Source: Pseudomonadota bacterium (GTDB lineage: Bacteria; Pseudomonadota; Gammaproteobacteria; Xanthomonadales; Rhodanobacteraceae). From it: 14,631 nt of DNA. The stretch covers positions 1 through 14,631 of the forward strand of contig JAJYDI010000034.1 in NCBI GenBank assembly GCA_021777635.1. The letters are read 5' to 3'. How positions within the stretch are numbered: position 1 is the stretch's first letter; each line of letters opens with the position of its first letter. A program made the translations under genes and the position numbers. Shown here piece by piece: positions 7,081 through 14,631 of the stretch. The notes under the pieces are model-generated. The model was not told the origin of the DNA and made no database searches. It saw only the letters and a program-made list of their open reading frames with translations.

Positions 7081-7683
7081 ATGAGCGACACGACGATCCG
7101 CGAGCACCTTTCCGCGCTGATGGATGGTGAACTGTCGCGCGAGCAGACCCGCTTCCTGCTGCGTCGGCTCGGTCACGATCGCGAAGCCGTCGCCTGCTGG
7201 ACGCGGCTGCACGCCGTCCGCGATTGCCTCAAGGGTGCCACGCCACGCCTGGCCGCCCCGGGTTTCGCCGACCGCATCAACCGAGTGCTGGTCGGCGGCC
7301 GTTTGCCGGTGCGCAGTCGCTGGCTGCGCTGGTCGGCAGGTGGGGGCATCGCGGTGGCGGTGGCGGTGGCCGCGCTGTTAATGGTGCAGCCGCTGCCGCG
7401 CTCTGAGCCCGACATGGCGGCGGTGCCCGCGCCAACGCCCGCGCCGGCGTGGCTCAATGATCCTGCTGCCGCGAAGCGGCCTGCGACGGCATTCGCCCAG
7501 GCGCCAGTGGCCATCGACGACGTGCAGACCGCCGCCTACTCGCCGCAGCTCGACGCCTACACACTGCGTCACTACCAGTCGGGTGACGCGGCGGCGGCTG
7601 GCGGCCTTGTGCCCTATGTGCTGCTGATGTCGCCGCCGCGGGACACGACCCCGGTGCGCGGAGGCGCTGCGGAGCAGCGCTGA
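7081..7683 (+). CDS. rseA: Anti-sigma-E factor RseA (MucA-like)
   Basis: This 200-residue inner-membrane anti-sigma factor binds RpoE through its cytosolic N-terminal domain (about 1-70), which opens with the typical LSALMDGELS and contains the W40-R42-L43 helix and RDCLKG. A single membrane span covers about residues 84-102 (Ala/Val-rich, three in-frame GCGGTG repeats). The periplasmic part begins with a Pro/Ala linker and ends in the conserved patch LDAYTLRHYQS...LVPYVLLM (about residues 159-181), the region expected to contact RseB in this family. The ATG at 7081 is preferred because GAGGG lies at 7068-7072, 8 bases before it; an upstream in-frame TTG at 7066 would add five residues without support. 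The stop shares its A with the rseB start (TGATG), so the two are coupled. Confidence 0.9.
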   Translation: MSDTTIREHLSALMDGELSREQTRFLLRRLGHDREAVACWTRLHAVRDCLKGATPRLAAPGFADRINRVLVGGRLPVRSRWLRWSAGGGIAVAVAVAALLMVQPLPRSEPDMAAVPAPTPAPAWLNDPAAAKRPATAFAQAPVAIDDVQTAAYSPQLDAYTLRHYQSGDAAAAGGLVPYVLLMSPPRDTTPVRGGAAEQR

Positions 7684-8612
7684 TGCGCGCCCGGCGCGGC
7701 GCGCTGCTGTTGCTGCTGGGGTTGCCCGGACTGGCTGCCGCGGCGCAGCCGCTTGCGGCGACCGCTTGGCGCCGAATGCGCCAGGCGCTGGTGCAGCTCG
7801 ACTACAGCGGCACCTTGGTGCTTCGCCAGGGCAGTGACCTGCAAACTCTTGCGATCGAGCACCGCGCCGGCAGCCCTGACCGCGATCTGCTTACGAGTCT
7901 CGACGGCCGCGCTCTGCAGATCACGCGCGACGGTACCCACGTGCAGTGGACGCTGGCCGGCGCGCCGCCGTTGCAGCTCGATCCCGGTCACCTGCATACC
8001 CTGCTGCCGCTGGTGCCCGACGTGCCGCTGGCCGCGCTGCATCCCAGTTACACGCTAACTTTGCTGACAGGTGAGCGCGTCGCCGCGCAAGCGACCGAGC
8101 AACTTCGGATCCAGCCGCGAGACGGCTACCGCTACGGCTATCGCATTTGGCTCGATCGCGCGAACGGATTGCCGCTGCGCGTGCAGCTGACGCTCGACGG
8201 CCGGTTGCTGCCGGAGGAGTTCCGTTTCGTTGCGTTGCAGGTCGGCACGCAGGCCGATCTCGCGGCCCTGAACGGCGCTGCGCCAGTGACCGCGACGCAG
8301 CTCGCGGCACGTCAGCCCGCACGACCCGCGCAGTGGCGCGTGCTCAATGCCCCACCGGGGTTTCATGTGCGCTTGTGCGTCGGCGACGGCACGCCAGGCA
8401 GCGAGCATCTGGTGCTCAGTGACGGCATCGCCAGCGTATCGGTCTACGTCCAGCGTGGACCGGTGCCGATGCCGCAGGGCACGGGCGTGCGCGGAGCGCT
8501 GAGTTTCGTCAGCGAGACCCATGACGGCGAGCGGGTCACCGCGCTTGGTGACGTGCCGGTGCCGACGGTGCAGCGGATCGCCGACTCGGTGGCGTTGGCG
8601 GCGGGCCATTGA
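7683..8612 (+). CDS. rseB: Sigma-E regulatory protein RseB (MucB)
   Basis: This 309-residue periplasmic protein binds RseA and shields it from site-1 cleavage until mislocalised lipopolysaccharide or lipoprotein signals release it. A signal peptide is visible: RARR, then a leucine run and LAAAA, with likely cleavage around residue 21. The N-terminal lipoprotein-binding-like domain (about 25-195) contains LDYSGTLVLRQGSDLQTLAIEHR and GYRIWLDRANGLPLRVQL, both typical of MucB/RseB. The C-terminal domain (about 215-305) has WRVLNAPPGFHV, SDGIASVSVYV and a GDVPVPTVQRIADSV ending close to the family pattern. The length matches the usual ~310-320. Its start overlaps the rseA stop by one base. No rseC follows; the next gene is degP after a 214-base gap. 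Confidence 0.92.
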   Translation: MRARRGALLLLLGLPGLAAAAQPLAATAWRRMRQALVQLDYSGTLVLRQGSDLQTLAIEHRAGSPDRDLLTSLDGRALQITRDGTHVQWTLAGAPPLQLDPGHLHTLLPLVPDVPLAALHPSYTLTLLTGERVAAQATEQLRIQPRDGYRYGYRIWLDRANGLPLRVQLTLDGRLLPEEFRFVALQVGTQADLAALNGAAPVTATQLAARQPARPAQWRVLNAPPGFHVRLCVGDGTPGSEHLVLSDGIASVSVYVQRGPVPMPQGTGVRGALSFVSETHDGERVTALGDVPVPTVQRIADSVALAAGH

Positions 8613-8697
8613 GCTCGCGGGTGACTCTTTGCGGATTGCACTGCTGCCGGCGGCGCGAGCGCGCGGTTTCTGCGTCGCTCCGGCCTTGTCTGGGAGT

Positions 8698-8714
8698 CCG
8701 GCGAACGTCGCCGG
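8698..8714 (+). terminator. GC hairpin between rseB and degP
   Basis: A perfect CCGGCG (8698-8703) / CGCCGG (8709-8714) stem has the five-base loop AACGT, whose outer A and T could form a seventh pair. It lies about 85 bases after the rseB stop and 26 bases before the candidate sigma-E -35 box. There is no T-run after it, so termination would be weak at best. It may instead be a pause, attenuator or processing site. Confidence 0.3.
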
Positions 8715-8739
8715 GCTGAACGGATACCCACCGGCCCTT

Positions 8740-8767
8740 GAACTTCGCTGCCCACGCTGGCATCGAA
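8740..8767 (+). promoter_or_regulatory. Candidate sigma-E promoter of degP
   Basis: GAACTT (8740-8745) matches the core of the sigma-E -35 consensus GGAACTT. TCGAA (8763-8767) resembles the -10 element (TCTGA/TCAAA) with a 17-base spacer, one longer than in the E. coli degP and rpoH P3 promoters as I recall them. Transcription would begin near 8773, giving a leader of about 54 bases before the ATG of degP. A sigma-E promoter is biologically expected here, since degP/mucD is a standard member of the regulon encoded just upstream. The rest of the 214-base rseB-degP gap holds no gene that I can support. Confidence 0.5.
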
Positions 8768-8826
8768 GCCCTCACTGGCGCCGCGTGCGCCGCTCCCCCA
8801 TCCGTCCATCTGGAGGTAATCCCGTG

Positions 8827-10230
8827 ATGAGCAAAACATGGAAGCGACTGGCGGCCATGGCTGTGCTGCTGCTGACGACCGCAAGTATCGCGGCCGCCGC
8901 CTCGTTGCCTGACTTCACCGGCATCGTCCAGCAAAATGGTCCGGCGGTCGTCAATGTGCAGGCAGTGATCAGTCAGCCCGAAAGTTCGATGCCGGCCGGT
9001 GCTCAGGGCATGCCACCGGACTTCTTCCGCTTCTTCGGCATTCCAATGCCGCGCCAGCAGCCCGGCGCCGGCGAGGAAATGTCGCTGGGCTCGGGCTTCA
9101 TCATTTCCAGCGACGGCTACATCCTTACCAACAATCACGTCGTAGCACACGCCAGCAAGGTCACGGTCAAGCTGTCAGATCGCCGCGACTACACCGCCAA
9201 GGTGGTCGGCACCGATCCCTCGTACGACATCGCACTGTTGAAGATCGACGCCAAGAACCTGCCGACTGTCAGCATCGGTGACTCCAACACGCTCAAAGCC
9301 GGGCAGTGGGTCTTGGCGATCGGCTCGCCCTACGGCCTGAGCCACACCGTCACCGCCGGCATCGTCAGCGCGGTAGGCCGCAGCCTCGGCAGCGACCAGC
9401 CGTACGTGCCGTTCATCCAGACCGACGTGCCGATCAACCGTGGCAACTCAGGCGGGCCGTTGTTCAATCTTGACGGCCAGGTGGTCGGCATCAATTCGCA
9501 GATCTTCTCCAACAGCGGCGGTTACATGGGCCTGTCGTTCGCGATTCCGATCGATGTCGCCATGAACGCCGTGCAGCAGATCAAGGTCAAGGGCTATGTC
9601 AGCCACGGGATCATCGGTGTTTTTGTGCAGCCGCTGACCCGGAGCCTGGCCAAGAGCCTCAAGCTTGATAGCGAGAGCGGTGCGCTCGTGGCCAAGCTCG
9701 TGGCGGGAGGCGCGGCGGAAAAGGCCGGCGTGCATGTTGGCGACCTGATCACCGCCTTCAATGGCCAGCCGGTATACAGCAGCTCCGACCTGCCGCCGAT
9801 GGTCGGTCTGGCGCCGATCGGCAGCATCGCCAAGCTGACTGTCCTGCGGGATGGCAAGCCGCGCACGCTCCACGTCAAGATCGAGGCCGCGCCGCGCAAT
9901 GCTGCGGATCTGGCAGCGGTGCAGGGGCGCGCCGAATCGGGCAATAATCTGGGCCTGGTAGTAGAGAACATTACCCAGGAGCAGCGCAGCCAGCTCGGCC
10001 TGAAGAACGGCGAGGGCGTGCTGATCACGCGCGTATTGGGTCCTGCGGCAATGCAGGCCGGCCTGCATGCGGGAGATGTGATCCTGATGGTCGGGCAGCG
10101 TCCGGTCGGCAGCGCCAAGGCCTTCGACCAGGCCCTGCATGGTTATCGGCCGGGCGACGACGTGATGTTGCTGGTACGCCGTGACAACCTCACCCAGTTT
10201 ATCGCCATACCGGTGCCCAAGCAGGGCTGA
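8827..10230 (+). CDS. degP: Periplasmic serine protease/chaperone DegP (MucD, HtrA family)
   Basis: This 467-residue periplasmic quality-control protease degrades or refolds damaged envelope proteins. The signal peptide is MSKTWKRL plus a hydrophobic stretch to IAAAA, with cleavage near residue 24-25. The trypsin-like domain has the full triad: His104 (TNNHVV), Asp134 (SYDIALLKID) and Ser208 (RGNSGGPLFN), close to positions 105/135/210 in E. coli DegP. PDZ1 runs about 258-355 with GAAEKAGVHVGDLITAFNG, and PDZ2 about 375-467 with GPAAMQAGLHAGDVILMVGQ. A GGAGG site (8812-8816) lies 10 bases before the ATG at 8827 and 7 before a GTG at 8824; either start is possible and they differ by one residue. 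The same frame is open far upstream into rseB, but that part is not DegP-like. DegQ is the alternative name; context favours DegP/MucD. Confidence 0.94.
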   Translation: MSKTWKRLAAMAVLLLTTASIAAAASLPDFTGIVQQNGPAVVNVQAVISQPESSMPAGAQGMPPDFFRFFGIPMPRQQPGAGEEMSLGSGFIISSDGYILTNNHVVAHASKVTVKLSDRRDYTAKVVGTDPSYDIALLKIDAKNLPTVSIGDSNTLKAGQWVLAIGSPYGLSHTVTAGIVSAVGRSLGSDQPYVPFIQTDVPINRGNSGGPLFNLDGQVVGINSQIFSNSGGYMGLSFAIPIDVAMNAVQQIKVKGYVSHGIIGVFVQPLTRSLAKSLKLDSESGALVAKLVAGGAAEKAGVHVGDLITAFNGQPVYSSSDLPPMVGLAPIGSIAKLTVLRDGKPRTLHVKIEAAPRNAADLAAVQGRAESGNNLGLVVENITQEQRSQLGLKNGEGVLITRVLGPAAMQAGLHAGDVILMVGQRPVGSAKAFDQALHGYRPGDDVMLLVRRDNLTQFIAIPVPKQG

Positions 10231-10234
10231 TCGC

Positions 10235-10270
10235 GGCAGGCCGGGGCCGCGGTGGACCCCGGCTTCTGCC
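10235..10270 (+). terminator. Long GC hairpin after degP
   Basis: Starting four bases after the degP stop, GGCAG (10235-10239) pairs with CTGCC (10266-10270), and GCCGGGG (10240-10246) pairs with CCCCGGC (10257-10263). This leaves a TT bulge (10264-10265) and a 10-base loop, for 12 pairs in total. No T-run follows, so it is a terminator-like or 3'-protecting structure rather than a textbook intrinsic terminator. Its 3' arm overlaps the extended -10 of the lepA promoter. Confidence 0.5.
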
Positions 10271-10275
10271 ATAAT
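10267..10275 (+). promoter_or_regulatory. Extended -10 promoter for lepA
   Basis: TG (10267-10268), one base, then CATAAT (10270-10275) forms an extended -10 element matching TATAAT at 5 of 6 positions. No -35 box is recognisable 16-18 bases upstream, where the sequence is GC-only; an extended -10 can compensate for that. Transcription would begin near 10282, about 68 bases before the lepA ATG. It would drive lepA and probably lepB, the DUF4845 gene, rnc and era. Confidence 0.55.
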
Positions 10276-10283
10276 CCGCGCCT

Positions 10284-10305
10284 CGCGCCGCCTCCGGGCG
10301 GCGCG
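10284..10305 (+). promoter_or_regulatory. 9-bp GC stem with UCCG tetraloop in lepA leader
   Basis: CGCGCCGCC (10284-10292) and GGCGGCGCG (10297-10305) are perfectly complementary around the loop TCCG. The closing pair is C-G, so the RNA loop is C(UCCG)G, a member of the very stable UNCG class. If the promoter call is right, this hairpin sits at the extreme 5' end of the lepA transcript. No T-run follows. The lepA ATG, 45 bases downstream, has no clear purine-rich ribosome binding site. Confidence 0.5.
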
Positions 10306-10349
10306 CGGCCATGCGGACCGCGCATCGCCGTTGCCCCTGCGCGTTGGCC

Positions 10350-12143
<1,794 letters not shown>

Positions 12144-12174
12144 TCCGGCCCGCCGCGGCCGCATGGGAGTGAAC

Positions 12175-12981
12175 ATGGAATTCGATTTCGCCGCGGTGCT
12201 GCTCGCCCTGACCGTGTTCACCGGCCTGATCTGGACCGTGGATGCGTTGTTCTTCCGCAAGGCGCGGGTGGCGCGCGCCGTAGCCGCCGGCGAGAAGCCG
12301 CACGAGCCGACCCTCGTCGACTATTCGCGCTCGCTGTTTCCGGTGATCCTGGCGGTTCTGGTTTTCCGTTCATTCATCGCCGAACCCTTTCGCATCCCTT
12401 CGGGCTCGATGATGCCGACGCTGCGAGTGGGCGATTTCATCTTGGTCAACAAGTTTGCCTATGGCCTTCGCCTGCCGGCCTTCAACACCAAGATCCTCGG
12501 CACCGGCGAGCCTCGCCGCGGCGACGTGGTCGTGTTCCGCTTTCCGCTCGATCCCAAGCAGGACTACATCAAGCGCGTGATCGGTTTGCCGGGCGATACC
12601 GTGACGGTCCGCAACGAACAGATCTACATCAACGGCAAGCTGGTTCCAACCGCGCTGGTCGGGCCCTACGATGGCGGCAGCGGCAAGGAAAGCGCACTGG
12701 TCGAGGCCAACGCCGGGGAGCTCTATCGCGAGGATCTCGGTCGCGTGAAGAACGACCTGATCGAAATGCCCGACCTCAGTCGCGCGCCGCAGGGCAGTTG
12801 GAAGGTGCCGCCCCACTGCTACTTCGCGATGGGCGACAATCGCGACAACAGCTACGACAGCCGTTTCTGGGGCTGCGTGCCGGAGCAGAATCTGGTCGGG
12901 CGCGCGTTCTTCATCTGGTTCAGCTGGCGCGGCGAGTCACGTGGCATCGATTTGAAGCGCATCGGAACCATCATCCATTGA
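12175..12981 (+). CDS. lepB: Signal peptidase I (LepB)
   Basis: This 268-residue inner-membrane protease removes signal peptides from exported proteins on the periplasmic side. Two N-terminal membrane segments are visible (about 4-24 and 43-62), flanking a charged cytosolic loop (RKARVARAVAAGEKPHEP). The catalytic Ser78 is in PSGSMMPTL and the general-base Lys133 is in YIKRVIGLPGD. The GDNRDNSYDSRFWG box lies near the C terminus, and the terminal FIWFSW segment is typical. An ATG at 12163 would add four residues, but GGAG (12166-12169) sits 5 bases before the ATG at 12175, so the later start is preferred. It lies between lepA and a DUF4845 gene, the usual arrangement in this part of the Proteobacteria. 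Confidence 0.96.
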   Translation: MEFDFAAVLLALTVFTGLIWTVDALFFRKARVARAVAAGEKPHEPTLVDYSRSLFPVILAVLVFRSFIAEPFRIPSGSMMPTLRVGDFILVNKFAYGLRLPAFNTKILGTGEPRRGDVVVFRFPLDPKQDYIKRVIGLPGDTVTVRNEQIYINGKLVPTALVGPYDGGSGKESALVEANAGELYREDLGRVKNDLIEMPDLSRAPQGSWKVPPHCYFAMGDNRDNSYDSRFWGCVPEQNLVGRAFFIWFSWRGESRGIDLKRIGTIIH

Positions 12982-13012
12982 CTTTCCGCGCGGGCGGTCA
13001 CGAGGGGGCGGC

Positions 13013-13399
13013 ATGAAAGCGAGGCAGTCGGGTATTACCCTGCTGGGGTTCCTGTTCATCCTGATGATCTTCGGTTTCTTCGCCTACATGGCGATGAAGC
13101 TGGTGCCGGCCTATGCCGAGTACATGGGTGTGGTCAAGGCCTTGAACGAGGTCGCATCCGAACCTGGCGTGGTCAACAAGCCGCTTGACCAGATCAAGCG
13201 CGACTTGTCCTTCAAGGGCGACTTCCAGTACGTCGACAGCAGCACGCTCAGCCATGCGCGCATCCGCATCCTCACCGGCAATGGGAAGCCCAAGTTGTCG
13301 ATCCAGTATGAGCGCGACATTCCGTTCATGTACAACATCGACTTCCTGCTGCACTTTGAGAAGACGGTGCCGATGAACGCGCAGTCAACCGGCGGCTGA
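13013..13399 (+). CDS. DUF4845 membrane protein with prepilin-like N terminus
   Basis: This small 128-residue protein is of the DUF4845 type; its function is unknown. It is found between lepB and rnc in many beta/gammaproteobacteria, as here. A basic start (MKARQSG) is followed by a single hydrophobic segment (ITLLGFLFILMIFGFFAYMAM, about 8-28). The rest (about 29-128), with LVPAYAEYMGVVKAL and IQYERDIPFMYNIDFLLHFEKTV, is expected in the periplasm. The N terminus looks like a class-III/prepilin signal (Gly7 before ITLLG) but has Gly12 where pilins carry Glu at +5. The ATG at 13013 has a GAGGGGG run just upstream. Its stop is followed by a single GGC codon and then the GTG start of rnc in the same frame. 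Confidence 0.85.
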   Translation: MKARQSGITLLGFLFILMIFGFFAYMAMKLVPAYAEYMGVVKALNEVASEPGVVNKPLDQIKRDLSFKGDFQYVDSSTLSHARIRILTGNGKPKLSIQYERDIPFMYNIDFLLHFEKTVPMNAQSTGG

Positions 13400-13402
13400 G
13401 GC

Positions 13403-14056
13403 GTGCGGCTCGATTACACCTTTCGTGATCCGCAGCTGGCCACGCTGGCGTTGACCCACCGCAGCGTCGGCCGGCCCAACAATGAGCGCCTGGAGTTTCT
13501 CGGTGATGCGCTGCTCAACATGCTGGTCGCTGAGTTGCTGTTCGAGCTGCATCCGCGTGCCGACGAGGGCGAGTTGTCGCGGTTGCGCGCGCAACTGGTC
13601 AATGGCATTGCTCTGGCCGACGTCGCGCGCGCGCTCGAGATCGGTGGCGGGTTGCGGCTGGGTTCCGGCGAGCTGAAAAGCGGCGGCTTCCGTCGCGACT
13701 CGATCCTTGCAGATGCTTTCGAGGCGCTGCTGGCCGCGGTCTACCTCGATGGAGGCTTCAACGCGTGTCGCGACGTCGTTCGCGGCCTGTTCACCGCGCG
13801 CGCCGCTGCGCTGCCGCGGCCTGAGAAGGATCCAAAGACGCGGCTGCAGGAACTACTGCAGGCGCGCGGCCAGCCACTGCCGCGTTACGAGCTGAGCGCC
13901 GTTCATGGCGAGGAGCATGCGCGAATATTCGCAGTGACCTGCGTGATCGACGCGCCTCCGGCCCGCTTCGGCGGCGGCGGCAGCAGCCGGCGTGCCGCCG
14001 AACAGGACGCGGCCCAGATGGCGCTGGCCGCGCTCGCGGCGCAGGACGCCGCATGA
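13403..14056 (+). CDS. rnc: Ribonuclease III
   Basis: This 217-residue double-strand-specific endoribonuclease processes rRNA precursors and structured mRNAs, using Mg2+ as a dimer. The catalytic domain has the signature NERLEFLGDALLNML, with Glu31 and Asp35, and a second acidic cluster DAFEALLAAVYLDGG with Asp104 and Glu107. These correspond to E. coli E38/D45 and D114/E117. The C-terminal dsRNA-binding domain (about 147-215) opens with DPKTRLQELLQARG and closes with the basic SSRRAAEQDAAQMAL helix. The start must be the GTG at 13403 or later, because the DUF4845 stop lies two codons upstream in the same frame. The protein is about nine residues shorter than E. coli RNase III (226), matching a trimmed N terminus. 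The stop overlaps the era start (ATGA). Confidence 0.95.
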   Translation: MRLDYTFRDPQLATLALTHRSVGRPNNERLEFLGDALLNMLVAELLFELHPRADEGELSRLRAQLVNGIALADVARALEIGGGLRLGSGELKSGGFRRDSILADAFEALLAAVYLDGGFNACRDVVRGLFTARAAALPRPEKDPKTRLQELLQARGQPLPRYELSAVHGEEHARIFAVTCVIDAPPARFGGGGSSRRAAEQDAAQMALAALAAQDAA

Positions 14057-14631
14057 GCGGCGACAGCCTGCGCTGCGGTTTTGCCGCCTTGGTCGGCCGC
14101 CCCAACGTCGGAAAGTCCACCCTGCTCAACGCGCTCGTTGGCGCCCACCTGAGTATTGTCAGTCCAAAGCCGCAGACCACACGGCACCGCATTCTCGGCA
14201 TCGCCACGCGCCCAGCGGGGCAGATCCTCTACGTTGACACGCCCGGTCTGCATCGCGGGGCGCGGCGCGCGCTCAATCACAGTCTCAACCGAGCCGCGCA
14301 TGCCGCGATCGCCGAGGTCGACGTTGCGCTCCAGGTGGTCGAAGCCGGCCACTGGACCGACGAGGACAGCAGCGTGCACGCGATGCTCGCCGAGCACGCG
14401 CGCCCACGGATGCTGGTGGTCAACAAAATCGACCGGCAAAAGGACAAGCGCGAGCTACTTCCCTACGTCGCCGGGGTGATCGAACGCCATTCGTTCAACG
14501 CCGTGTTCTACGTCTCCGCGCTGCGCAACGAGGGTCTGGGCGAGCTCGAACTCGCAATTCTCGAACGTCTGCCCGTGCGTGAACCGCTGTATGCCGAGGA
14601 CGAACTGACCGACCGGAGCGAGCGTTTCCTC
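14053..14631 (+). CDS. era: GTPase Era, N-terminal part (3' end outside window)
   Basis: The first 193 codons encode the Era GTPase, which binds the 3' end of 16S rRNA and helps assemble the 30S subunit. My translation gives GRPNVGKST (G1, about 16-24), a KPQTTR switch (G2, about 39-44), DTPG (G3, about 62-65), NKID (G4, about 124-127) and a VSAL G5 loop. ERLPVREPLYAEDELTD then marks the end of the G domain; the KH RNA-binding domain lies beyond the window. The ATG overlaps the rnc stop as ATGA, which is common for rnc-era. A small departure is LQVVEAGHWTDED where many Era proteins have a VVE(G/A)xxWTPxD pattern. No stop occurs before the end of the window. Confidence 0.95.
   Translation, partial: MSGDSLRCGFAALVGRPNVGKSTLLNALVGAHLSIVSPKPQTTRHRILGIATRPAGQILYVDTPGLHRGARRALNHSLNRAAHAAIAEVDVALQVVEAGHWTDEDSSVHAMLAEHARPRMLVVNKIDRQKDKRELLPYVAGVIERHSFNAVFYVSALRNEGLGELELAILERLPVREPLYAEDELTDRSERFL

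Noticed and set aside
8613..8739. Possible small gene between rseB and degP (such as rseC or a glutaredoxin).
   Set aside because: No frame there gives a recognisable domain, start and ribosome site together; it contains only the hairpin and GC-rich sequence.
8521..8826. In-frame extension of degP back into rseB.
   Set aside because: A clear signal peptide and GGAGG site support a start at 8824/8827, and the extension overlaps rseB and has no protease-like sequence.
10311..10349. Upstream ATG at 10311 for lepA.
   Set aside because: The extra 13 residues (Arg/Cys-rich) are not part of LepA, and the segment overlaps the predicted leader.

Overview
This is a GC-rich stretch of bacterial chromosome carrying housekeeping and stress-response genes. 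The organism is most likely a gammaproteobacterium, probably of the Xanthomonadales type. The grounds are a SlyX protein ending in PPPPHY, a YaiL/DUF2058 protein, a rpoE-rseA-rseB-degP (algU-mucABD-like) block, and the order lepA-lepB-DUF4845-rnc-era. The taxon is inferred from gene content and order, not from a search. No RNA gene, insertion sequence, prophage, CRISPR array or sign of recent transfer is visible.

Left part (1-3152). The window opens inside the 3' end of a UDP-glucose 6-dehydrogenase-type gene. It overlaps slyX, which is followed closely by a DUF2058 gene; all three read rightward and look like one operon. A FadJ-like bifunctional enoyl-CoA hydratase/3-hydroxyacyl-CoA dehydrogenase converges on them from the minus strand, with only 16 bases between the two stop codons.

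Middle (3153-8612). A short divergent intergenic region leads into a two-gene unit. The first gene encodes a small protein of unassigned family. The second encodes an 854-residue REC-PAS-GAF-GGDEF-EAL protein for cyclic-di-GMP turnover, whose REC domain has lost its phosphorylation residues. After a structured 189-base gap comes the envelope-stress module: sigma-E (rpoE), its membrane anti-sigma factor RseA, and the periplasmic sensor RseB, with tight or overlapping junctions.

Right part (8613-14631). A 214-base gap holds a hairpin and a good candidate sigma-E promoter, then the periplasmic protease/chaperone DegP (MucD). Its 3' hairpin runs into an extended -10 promoter for lepA, and the predicted lepA mRNA would begin almost at a 9-bp GC stem closed by a UNCG-type tetraloop. 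lepA is followed by lepB (signal peptidase I), a small DUF4845 membrane protein, rnc (RNase III) and era (cut by the window end), spaced or overlapped as an operon.

The gene content is mostly well known. The least described parts are the small protein at 3236, the degenerate receiver on the GGDEF-EAL protein, the paired hairpins around the lepA promoter, and the in-frame stop-to-GTG junction between the DUF4845 gene and rnc.
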